Shown piece after piece: positions 40,016 to 49,500 of a DNA stretch of 64,000 nt (its first letter is position 1; every line of letters starts with the position of its first letter). Below the pieces are notes generated by a model, which made no database searches, was not told the origin of the DNA, and worked only from the letters and a program-made list of their open reading frames with translations. The stretch covers positions 434,001 to 498,000 of the forward strand of contig VLTN01000006.1 of NCBI GenBank assembly GCA_008330645.1, in the 5' to 3' direction. The stretch is from Cafeteria roenbergensis (lineage: Eukaryota; Sar; Bigyra; Bicosoecida; Cafeteriaceae). The position numbers and the translations under genes are program-made.

Positions 40016-40799
40016 CGTCGCAAGCACTCGCTCGAGAGTCGAGGGGAGAGGAGTGCTCTTCCGCGGGCCGCTGCGGGCGGGCGGGGGCGGCTCTGCAACT
40101 CCCAGTCCGATGGCTCTCGCGCTCCCCGAATCCGCCTCCGCCTCCGCCCCGCGCACGAGGCCCCTCGACTGCCTTGGACCGCGCGCCGGGCCGACTCCGC
40201 GCGCTGTACGCCCCCCTTCTCTGTCCGCGCCGCCCCCCCCCCCCCCCCCGGCCCGTGCCGCCCGGCCACCCACCCCGCTCGAGCCACGCACACAACGCTC
40301 GCCCCGCCCGCTGCCCTTCCTCCCTCGCCCTCCGTTCGACCGCCCGCCCCACCGACCGCTCGACCGACCCTCGTGCGTGTGCGTCGCTGTGACGGGTCTC
40401 CTCGCGTGACGCCGCCGCGGCCCGTCGTCCGAACAACACACTCGCGCGCCCATTCGGACCGGCACCGTCAGGCCGCACGCTCCGCCAACACACGCATCGC
40501 GACCACGCCACGCCGTCGGCGCACACACGCACCGCCGCCCCTCCACCCCACGGCCACACACCACCCGATCGGCCCGCCACCACCGCCGACCGCAACACAC
40601 CAACCCCCCCCAACACCCCGCCCTCGCACACCGCCCGCGCCACCCTCCGCCCGCACGCCCGCCCGACCCCGCCCGCGCGCCGCAGCGACGGGGGACGCGG
40701 CCGGGGGACGCGGCAGGGGGGAGAGGCGCGCCGACGGCGAGGGACGGGACCACCCGACATCCGCATTCGCCAGGGCCGCCGCAGCGGCTCCGGGGGCGA

Positions 40800-41555
40800 T
40801 CAGGCCTTGCCCTTGCCCTTGGCGCCGCCCTTGGCCGGGGCCGCCTTGCCGGCGGCCTCCTTCGCCGGGGCCGCCTTGGCCGGGGCGCCCTTCGCGCCGC
40901 CCTTTGGCCGGGGCCGCCTTGCCGGCGGCCTCCTTCGCCGGGGCCGCCTTGGCCGGGGCGCCCTTCGCGCCAGCCTTGCTGCGAGTCGGGGCGGGATCAC
41001 GCAGCCGCGCACGCCAGCACACACGGGAGAGTGACGGGGCGCCGGCGAGGAGGGGCGGACGGACCGACCAGCCGCGCGCGCGCGAAAGCCGCCCCTGCTC
41101 CCGGCTCGGACCAGCAACCGCCATCGCGCCGCCACGTCAGTCGCCGCGCCCCGCCCTCGCGCGCGCCGATACGCCGCCCGCGCGGCCCGCCACGCCATGC
41201 GCAGCCGGTCGTGCTCACCCCTTGGCGGCGGGCTTGTCCTTCCCGGCCGCGGCCTTGTCAGCGGCGGGAGCCTTGGCGGCAGCAGCAGCGGGGGCCTCTG
41301 CGAAAACCAGCAGCCGGGCGGAACACACACGCGCACACTCCACCGTCGCTGGGCACGCCGTGCGCCAGCACACGCACACGCACACGCGCCCTGTCCCCGC
41401 CGCCGCGGACGCGCGGTCGCGACTGCGGCCCGCCGGCCCACATGGCGAGCGCGCGCAACGCCACAACACGAGCGCCACTCGCCACGGCCTCGCGCGCCCC
41501 TCCGCCCGCACCCGCGCGCCGCCGCGCCGCCCCGCGACTCACTCTTGCCGGGCAT
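40800..41555 (-). pseudogene. H1-tail-like gene, array copy D, frameshifted
   Basis: Exons 41555-41543, 41297-41219 and 40978-40800. Exons 1 and 2 match the other copies, but exon 3 is 179 nt instead of 178: one extra A (T on the plus strand, near 40902) in the codons between the two 24-residue units. From there the frame shifts to Arg/Gly/Gln-rich sequence, passes the normal stop and continues to about 40468. It is either a young pseudogene, an altered long protein, or a sequencing error in a GC-rich repeat. Confidence 0.7.
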
Positions 41556-42333
41556 CGTCGCAAGCACTCGCTCGAGAGTCGAGGGGAGAGGAGTGCTCTT
41601 CCGCGGGCCGCTGCGGGCGGGCGGGGGCGGCTCTGCAACTCCCAGTCCGATGGCTCTCGCGCTCCCCGAATCCGCCTCCGCCTCCGCCCCGCGCACGAGG
41701 CCCCTCGACTGCCTTGGACCGCGCGCCGGGCCGACTCCGCGCGCTGTACGCCCCCCTTCTCTGTCCGCGCCGCCCCCCCCCCCCGGCCCGTGCCGCCCGG
41801 CCACCCACCCCGCTCGAGCCACGCACACAACGCTCGCCCCGCCCGCTGCCCTTCCTCCCTCGCCCTCCGTTCGACCGCCCGCCCCACCGACCGCTCGACC
41901 GACCCTCGTGCGTGTGCGTCGCTGTGACGGGTCTCCTCGCGTGACGCCGCCGCGGCCCGTCGTCCGAACAACACACTCGCGCGCCCATTCGGACCGGCAC
42001 CGTCAGGCCGCACGCTCCGCCAACACACGCATCGCGACCACGCCACGCCGTCGGCGCACACACGCACCGCCGCCCCTCCGCCCCACGGCCACACACCACC
42101 CGATCGGCCCGCCACCACCGCCGACCGCAACACACCAACCCCCCAAACACCCCGCCCTCGCATACCGCCCGCGCCACCCTCCGCCCGCACGCCCGCCCGA
42201 CCCCGCCCGCGCGCCGCAGCGACGGGGGACGCGGCCGGGGGACGCGGCAGGGGGGGGCAGCGCGCCGACGGCGAGGGACGGGACCACCCGACATCCGCAT
42301 TCGCCAGGGCCGCCGCAGCGGCTCCGGGGGCGA

Positions 42334-43088
42334 TCAGGCCTTGCCCTTGCCCTTGGCGCCGCCCTTGGCCGGGGCCGCCTTGCCGGCGGCCTCCTTCGCC
42401 GGGGCCGCCTTGGCCGGGGCGCCCTTCGCGCCGCCCTTGGCCGGGGCCGCCTTGCCGGCGGCCTCCTTCGCCGGGGCCGCCTTGGCCGGGGCGCCCTTCG
42501 CGCCAGCCTTGCTGCGAGTCGGGGCGGGATCACGCAGCCGCGCACGCCAGCACACACGGGAGAGTGACGGGGCGCCGGCGAGGAGGGGCGGACGGACCGA
42601 CCAGCCGCGCGCGCGCGAAAGCCGCCCCTGCTCCCGGCTCGGACCAGCAACCGCCATCGCGCCGCCACGTCAGTCGCCGCGCCCCGCCCTCGCGCGCGCC
42701 GATACGCCGCCCGCGCGGCCCGCCACGCCATGCGCAGCCGGTCGTGCTCACCCCTTGGCGGCGGGCTTGTCCTTCCCGGCCGCGGCCTTGTCAGCGGCGG
42801 GAGCCTTGGCGGCAGCAGCAGCGGGGGCCTCTGCGAAAACCAGCAGCCGGGCGGAACACACACGCGCACACTCCACCGTCGCTGGGCACGCCGTGCGCCA
42901 GCACACGCACACGCACACGCGCCCTGTCCCCGCCGCCGCGGACGCGCGGTCGCGACTGCGGCCCGCCGGCCCACATGGCGAGCGCGCGCAACGCCACAAC
43001 ACGAGCGCCACTCGCCACGGCCTCGCGCGCCCCTCCGCCCGCACCCGCGCGCCGCCGCGCCGCCCCGCGACTCACTCTTGCCGGGCAT
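42334..43088 (-). CDS. H1-tail-like Lys/Ala-rich basic protein, array copy E
   Basis: Exons 43088-43076, 42830-42752 and 42511-42334, intact, same lengths, splice sites and protein as copy A. Confidence 0.78.
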
Positions 43089-43863
43089 CGTCGCAAGCAC
43101 TCGCTCGAGAGTCGAGGGGAGAGGAGTGCTCTTCCGCGGGCCGCTGCGGGCGGGCGGGGGCGGCTCTGCAACTCCCAGTCCGATGGCTCTCGCGCTCCCC
43201 GAATCCGCCTCCGCCTCCGCCCCGCGCACGAGGCCCCTCGACTGCCTTGGACCGCGCGCCGGGCCGACTCCGCGCGCTGTACGCCCCCCTTCTCTGTCCG
43301 CGCCCCCCCCCCCCCCGGCCCGTGCCGCCCGGCCACCCACCCCGCTCGAGCCACGCACACAACGCTCGCCCCGCCCGCTGCCCTTCCTCCCTCGCCCTCC
43401 GTTCGACCGCCCGCCCCACCGACCGCTCGACCGACCCTCGTGCGTGTGCGTCGCTGTGACGGGTCTCCTCGCGTGACGCCGCCGCGGCCCGTCGTCCGAA
43501 CAACACACTCGCGCGCCCATTCGGACCGGCACCGTCAGGCCGCACGCTCCGCCAACACACGCATCGCGACCACGCCACGCCGTCGGCGCACACACGCACC
43601 GCCGCCCCTCCGCCCCACGGCCACACACCACCCGATCGGCCCGCCACCACCGCCGACCGCAACACACCAACCCCCCAAACACCCCGCCCTCGCATACCGC
43701 CCGCGCCACCCTCCGCCCGCACGCCCGCCCGACCCCGCCCGCGCGCCGCAGCGACGGGGGACGCGGCCGGGGACGCGGCAGGGGGGGCAGCGCGCCGACG
43801 GCGAGGGACGGGACCACCCGACATCCGCATTCGCCAGGGCCGCCGCAGCGGCTCCGGGGGCGA

Positions 43864-44620
43864 TCAGGCCTTGCCCTTGCCCTTGGCGCCGCCCTTGGCC
43901 GGGGCCGCCTTGCCGGCGGCCTCCTTCGCCGGGGCCGCCTTGGCCGGGGCGCCCTTCGCGCCGCCCTTGGCCGGGGCCGCCTTGCCGGCGGCCTCCTTCG
44001 CCGGGGCCGCCTTGGCCGGGGCGCCCTTCGCGCCAGCCTTGCTGCGAGTCGGGGCGGGATCACGCAGCCGCGCACGCCAGCACACACGGGAGAGTGACGG
44101 GGCGCCGGCGAGGAGGGGCGGACGGACCGACCAGCCGCGCGCGCGCGCGAAAGCCGCCCCTGCTCCCGGCTCGGACCAGCAACCGCCATCGCGCCGCCAC
44201 GTCAGTCGCCGCGCCCCGCCCTCGCGCGCGCCGATACGCCGCCCGCGCGGCCCGCCACGCCATGCGCAGCCGGTCGTGCTCACCCCTTGGCGGCGGGCTT
44301 GTCCTTCCCGGCCGCGGCCTTGTCAGCGGCGGGAGCCTTGGCGGCAGCAGCAGCGGGGGCCTCTGCGAAAAACAGCAGCCGGGCGGAACACACACGCGCA
44401 CACTCCACCGTCGCTGGGCACGCCGTGCGCCAGCACACGCACACGCACACGCACCCTGTCCCCGCCGCCGCGGACGCGCGGTCGCGACTGCGGCCCGCCG
44501 GCCCACATGGCGAGCGCGCGCAACGCCACAACACGAGCGCCACTCGCCACGGCCTCGCGCGCCCCTCCGCCCGCACCCGCGCGCCGCCGCGCCGCCCCGC
44601 GACTCACTCTTGCCGGGCAT
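43864..44620 (-). CDS. H1-tail-like Lys/Ala-rich basic protein, array copy F (outermost)
   Basis: Exons 44620-44608, 44362-44284 and 44041-43864, intact. It is the first copy in transcriptional direction. Only about 160 bp of array spacer lie upstream before the sequence changes to unrelated, less GC-rich DNA, so its promoter is at least partly different from that of copies A to E, which have the full spacer including the poly-C tract. An A replaces C just upstream of the intron 1 acceptor (GCGAAAAAC against GCGAAAACC on the plus strand). Confidence 0.75.
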
Positions 44621-44780
44621 CGTCGCAAGCACTCGCTCGAGAGTCGAGGGGAGAGGAGTGCTCTTCCGCGGGCCGCTGCGGGCGGGCGGGGGCGGCTCTG
44701 CAACTCCCAGTCCGATGGCTCTCGCGCTCCCCGAATCCGCCTCCGCCTCCGCCCCGCGCACGAGGCCTCTCGACTGCTTG

Positions 44781-45824
44781 GACGACTTCTCCGTTTTTTT
44801 CCCTCCCCGTTCCTGCTGTTCCTGCGCTTGTTGGCCCGTCCCTGTTGGTGAGTCAGGCTGTGCATGTTTTTCTTCCAAGAGCGATTCGCATCACGATTCT
44901 TTTACGTTTACGACAGGTGTGGAGATGTGTGCTTTTGCTGTATTAGGGGCTCGTCTGACTTTCTTGCCGCCTCTGTCTTTCGCGACACTGTTTCGCCCCT
45001 GGTTTCTTCTCACCGGCTGCTTCGTTGCTTGTTTGTGATTCAAACCTGGTGCTTGCTGTCCCCTTGAGTTGAGCGGCCGCCGCCTTCAGATACGGAAGCT
45101 TCCCCGGGCCTGCTCTGCCTCATGGCAAGCGCGGGCCATCCGACCCGCTCGCAAGCTCGCCCTCTGGGTGGGCCCACCGGCTCGAGCCCACGTGGGGCTC
45201 AACAGCCGCACCCCGTACCCCCCGCACGCTCGCGCCCCGAGTGGTGTGTTTGTGCTCAACTCGATCGTTCGACTGCCCGATGGCCGGTCAAATTCATATG
45301 TTCATCGTGTTGTTGCTATTTTGTTTAACCTTTGTGCCTCAACAAGCTTGCACCCACCTCGTCCGCACAAGCTTTACTCTGATAACCTTCACTGTCTCAT
45401 CAACAGTCGCTACATGTCACACACAATGCACAGCTCGAAAGTCGCCGACTCCCGTCTGCACGCTGAGCATCTGCAGCGCCAAGCCCTGTCGGGTGCACCC
45501 CGACTGTTACAATGCATTCGCTGCTCTCTCTCGACCGATGAGGTCTTGACACCGTGAACAGTCCTGCCATGACTAGGCTGTCCCGTTCGATTCCTTCTGG
45601 TGGGACTCTGTCCGAGCTGTTCGCGGAAGGATAAAGTGCGCGCGCCACCTCCACTGCGATGTCCCCATGCATTCCAGGTCGCAGTCAGAGTTGGGGTGTT
45701 TCGTGGGTGCATCTCGTTCGGAGAAGTCGTTGATTTGCATTCAGAATTCATCATCTACCATCGACAGTTTGTGACAGAGGTCAAACTATAAATACCTGTC
45801 ATTTCCCGCTGCGGTCGCAAAATC
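44781..45824. other. Less GC-rich kilobase between array and tRNA copy 2
   Basis: About 1 kb of visibly lower GC, with T-rich runs (CCGTTTTTTTCCC near 44810, TTCTTTTACG near 44898). Short open frames exist in all directions but none looks like a protein. It begins exactly where the array homology ends and should contain the promoter of copy F. A TATAAATA at about 45786 lies roughly 37 bp before tRNA copy 2. Otherwise nothing recognised. Confidence 0.5.
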
Positions 45825-45898
45825 CCGGGCATGGCACAGTTGGTTAGCGCACGAGATTGTAGTTCTTGGGGTCACCGGTTCGAATCCGGTTGCCCGGA
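45825..45898 (+). tRNA. tRNA-Tyr (GUA), copy 2, intron-less
   Basis: Identical over all 74 nt to copy 1, including the AATC before and GATTGTTTTTGC after. A TATAAATA box about 37 bp upstream resembles the upstream TATA element used by Pol III in some eukaryotes. Confidence 0.96.
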
Positions 45899-46222
45899 TT
45901 GTTTTTGCCTTCGTTTCATCAACCTCCGCCCCTGTCCACCTCCAACCGCCTCAGGACCGCAACCCCAGCTTCGGCAATTGCGAGTCTTGCGCCTTCGGCG
46001 GCCGGAGCGCGGTGCGCTTCGAGGTGATTCGTCGCGTGTCCCACATCCCGTTTCGTGGTTTCCCAATGCAGGTTTGCGATGGACAAGAACCTCAGCCGTC
46101 CGGCCCCCGCTTCTGCAAAGCAAGAGAAGCAGACTTCCGGGTTCAACGCTCTGTGGCATGTGTCCACTCAAGTTTTGTGGCAACGTTACAATGGCAAAAT
46201 TTTCCACCTTCGACATGAAATC
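45899..46222. other. Spacer between tRNA copies 2 and 3
   Basis: 324 bp, moderately GC-rich, with no gene recognised. The last bases before copy 3 (CGACATGAAATC) resemble those before copy 1 (AAACATGAAATC), so copies 1 and 3 share slightly more 5' flank than either does with copy 2. Confidence 0.5.
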
Positions 46223-46296
46223 CCGGGCATGGCACAGTTGGTTAGCGCACGAGATTGTAGTTCTTGGGGTCACCGGTTCGAATCCGGTTGCCCGGA
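46223..46296 (+). tRNA. tRNA-Tyr (GUA), copy 3, intron-less
   Basis: Identical to copies 1 and 2 with the same T5 terminator. A long open frame on the same strand runs straight through it from 46055; this is the reason to place the start of the following EF-hand gene downstream at 46514. Confidence 0.96.
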
Positions 46297-46513
46297 TTGT
46301 TTTTGCTTTCGCGCCCGTTCGGCCCTGCCCGCGCGTGGCTGCCCGGAATCGCTGGGCTGCGTTTCGATTGTCTGCACCTTCGGCTTCGCCGACGCTCAGG
46401 AGAGCGTGGCGCGATTTGCGCCCCGGCTCTGCCAAGTTTCTGATGGCGTGGCTGCGACAGAGCAACCGAGTGTCTCGCGCGCAAATTCGTTGCACCGGTC
46501 GTTGGCCTCCGCC

Positions 46514-49500
46514 ATGGAGTCTCGCCGGGTGCGCTCTGTGACGATGGGGTCAACCAACCTGGATGTTCGCCCCCATATCAAGCGGGGGGCGTCGCCCCGA
46601 GCACGTGCCCCGCAACGGCTGGCATCGCGCCGACTTGCCGAGCAAGTGCTGCCCCGCGGCGCTGATGCGGCTGGCCGAGCCCGCTCGCCGCGACCGCTGG
46701 CTTTGTCAGAGCGAGCAGGAAAGAGACACAAGGAGCACAGCGACTCGGCCGCCGGCAAGCGGGCAGGGGCAACAGCAGCTGCGGTCACGGCGCGCCTGGC
46801 CGCCCCTGCCAGCAGAGGCAACGCCGCCGGTTCCCCGCGCCAGCGAGGACTTGCGGGCGCGAAGCCGCGTGGTCGCCCGTCAGCAGCCGACGAAGGCTCA
46901 TTGCGGGCGGCGGCGATCGCGTTGCACCGCCGGGACACTAAGACATTGCCGCCGGAGTCCTTCTCGGCGTGCGGCTTGCTCAACAGGCTGGACGCAATCG
47001 CTGCTGCCCCAACCAGCGCCAGTGACGTGGTCGAGACCGTGGCGCACAGACGCCCCGCCAGGCTCATGTCAGCAGCTGCCGCCAACTCGTCACCCCCCGC
47101 GCGTAACAGTCTCGAGGCGTTTGCTGAGTCGCACAACCAGGGTGCCAGTCCGCCGCCCTCGCCGATTCGACCAGGGGCCAGCCACGCAGCCCGGTCCGCG
47201 GCCATCTTTCGCCCGCATCGCCCAGACGGCAGGCCCGAGGTGGGGCGGCTTGGATTCGGAGGGACTCTGCGCGGCGAAGTGGCGTTCGTGCGAGCGGAGC
47301 ATAGCGGCGACCCCGGAGCAGGGGCCGTGGCCCAGGGGGAGCAGGGAAGCCCGCCCAGCGGTGGAGCTGCCTTCTTCCAGGAGCTGGGAAGGGACTTCCA
47401 TGCCAATGGCTCACATCCCGCCGCTGGGCGTGGTCCGGCTGGGCCCGGCGTGAGCGAGGGAGGTGCGGCCCTGCAGAGGGGCGGTTCAAAGGACGACGCA
47501 ACGGACAGTCAAGGTGGAGCTATTGAGGGCCGTGGACGACCAGGGGCTCTCCGGGCTGGCCCAGGAACCTCAGGCAAGGTGACGCTGTCGTCAAGCCATC
47601 GCCCGGCGCGCCGTCCGCCGCCGGTGCGCTGGAATGGGGGGCGCACCGGGCGGGGCGTTGCGCCCCGCCCCGGAGCAACGCACCCACCGCCCCTCGGCGT
47701 CGAGGGCCCGCGTGTCCCTGCCGTTGCGGAGGCCGTCCGCGGGATCCGTGCGTCGCTCACGGACGTTGCCTTCAGCCACCTGTGTGCAGAACTCGAGGCA
47801 CAGGATCGGGACCGGTCCGGCACCGTGGGGTGGTCAGAGTTTGGCCGGGCGGTTTCGCGGCTGTTGCCTGGCACCCCTGCGCAGAGCATGAGCGACGTGG
47901 AGGCGCTCCTCGCGGGGGCGGGCCTGCGGCTTCGGCCGGGCAGGCGCGTCCAGTACTTGCGGTTCTTCGACCGAGTGGTCCCGACGCAGGAGGAGGCGCA
48001 GCGCGTCGCGACGGGGGCGTGCGACCCCGCAGAGGTGATGAGCGGGGGTGTGGCTGTTGCCCGGGCGATGCGAGCGGAGGAGGCCATGCGAGGGGCCGCT
48101 GCGATGGCCGCTGGGCTGCGGCAGAAGGCTGCGTCGCCGCGGCAGCCCGGCGGCCAACGATCCACGCCTCGCGCTGCCGGCTCTGGCCCGTCAGAGGCGG
48201 GAGTGGCTTGCAGCGGCGACGGCACGGGTGGCGCGGGAGCAAGTGACGAGCACGGCGCAGGGGGGGGACGGGAGGCGGGGGAGGGCCCTGCCATGGCGAT
48301 CCCAGACATGGACGCGATTGTGCAAGCGGCAATGAACGGGGAGGCACCGGTCGCGGAGGTCACCAAGCGGGACGGCAGCGACAAGAGGGCGAGCATGCCC
48401 GGGCTGGGGGCGGTATCGAAGCGGGTGGCGGCTCTGCAGGCCAAGGAGGAGGCGGTGCGGGCGCGGCTTCGGCTCTTGTCGGACAAGCCCGTGCCAGTCA
48501 CTGCAACGGACGTGTTCGAGCTGATGAGGGGCAGAGCCGTGCGGTCAAGCACGCAGCGGGCGTTCAGGAGCATGGACGCTGACGGCAACGGGGTGCTCGA
48601 CGCCGAGGAGATCAGGTCAGCTCTGCGCCGGCTGAAGCTGGATCTGCCCCCGGACCAGGCTCGGGCGCTCGTGGCAGCAATCGACGTCAACGGAGACGGC
48701 TTGGTTCAGTGGGATGAGTGGGTCGCCTTCGTCAACGACAGGCACAGGGAAACCTTGGCGCAGGAGGCGGTCAGCGCCAGCGCGGGAGATCCGTCCTCGC
48801 GCCGGCACAACCCTCCGCCGCCTGGCGCAACTGCAACTGGCAACCGACGCGGGCTGGTGCGGGCGGCGGAAGCGACGTCGTTGCTGCGTTCCATCGTCAA
48901 GAAGGCACCCCACATGGTAAGCTCGCCATCGCGGCACTCCCGGCCACGTTTGCACGCGCAGCGCCAGCCCGGGAAGGCGCGAGTTCGTCCCTCCGGGGCT
49001 GCCGCCGCGACGGCAGACCCTGCCTCGCGCTGCGCTTTCCAGTTGCCGCCTTCCCGCCCCAGTCTCGTCCCCGCATGTCTCTTGCCGCCACGGTTGCTCC
49101 GCATCAGCGCCGCGGTTCCCCCCCCCCTCCCCTCCGCCCTTGCTGCACCCACCTCCAATCTGCTGCCTTCTCTTTGCGCGGCTGCGTTCGCAGGTGGAGG
49201 CGCTGCCCCTGACTGTGAGCGAGTGCCGCGCACTCGTCCGAAGGCTCGACACAGGGGCAACGTCGTTCGTGAGGGTGGCGGACATTGAGCGCTACCTCCT
49301 GGCAGAGGCGGCACGGCGGACCAAGCCCGGTGTGGCAACTGTGGTGGACGGCGCCGCGACGCTGTCTGCTCGTGCCGGCGCCATTGGGGTCGCAAGGGAG
49401 GGTGCAGCCCCGGCAGCGGCCGAGGCGACAGACTTTGCTGTTCCCGAGCACGTGAGAGAGGCCGCCAGGGGGGTGGCCAGCCTCTGCGACACGAACGGGG

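Larger units (their letters stand above)
35765..44780. repeat. Direct tandem array of 1.53-kb units, six gene copies
   Basis: A 9-kb head-to-tail array. Equivalent points (the stop codon of the encoded gene) fall at 36205, 37731, 39261, 40800, 42334 and 43864, giving periods of 1526, 1530, 1539, 1534 and 1530 bp. Units are nearly identical; most length difference comes from a poly-C tract upstream of the genes (near 37187, 38702, 40231, 41773, 43304) and a CA/CG microsatellite inside an intron. The left edge fades out near 35765 in what corresponds to the spacer upstream of a gene; the right edge breaks at about 44780, roughly 160 bp upstream of the last gene. Each unit has about 763 bp of gene (ATG to stop) and a spacer of similar length. 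Confidence 0.97.

Noticed and set aside
36212-41944. A 1910-codon plus-strand open frame across most of the array, with other long frames in several phases.
   Set aside because: It is antisense to the spliced genes, changes phase with unit length, is Pro/Arg-rich translation of GC-rich DNA and repeats only because the DNA repeats. High GC leaves few stop codons.
35765-44780. The array as an rDNA, CRISPR or transposon-derived repeat.
   Set aside because: No rRNA, spacer-repeat structure, terminal repeats or transposase/reverse transcriptase coding was seen; the unit is explained by a spliced gene plus spacer.
45400-45640. Possible small RNA gene in the low-GC island (CCGATGAGG as a C-box or hammerhead-like core; GTTCGATTCC as a T arm).
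   Set aside because: No matching D box, no complete ribozyme core and no T-stem pairing could be found.
35448-46296. A repeated peptide (GMAQLVSARDCSSWG) in open frames at three places, as if a conserved protein motif.
   Set aside because: It is just the translation of the three identical tRNA-Tyr genes.
46055-46513. N-terminal extension of the EF-hand gene through tRNA-Tyr copy 3.
   Set aside because: The extension has no ATG-supported protein character and contains an entire tRNA gene; the ATG at 46514 is the sensible start.
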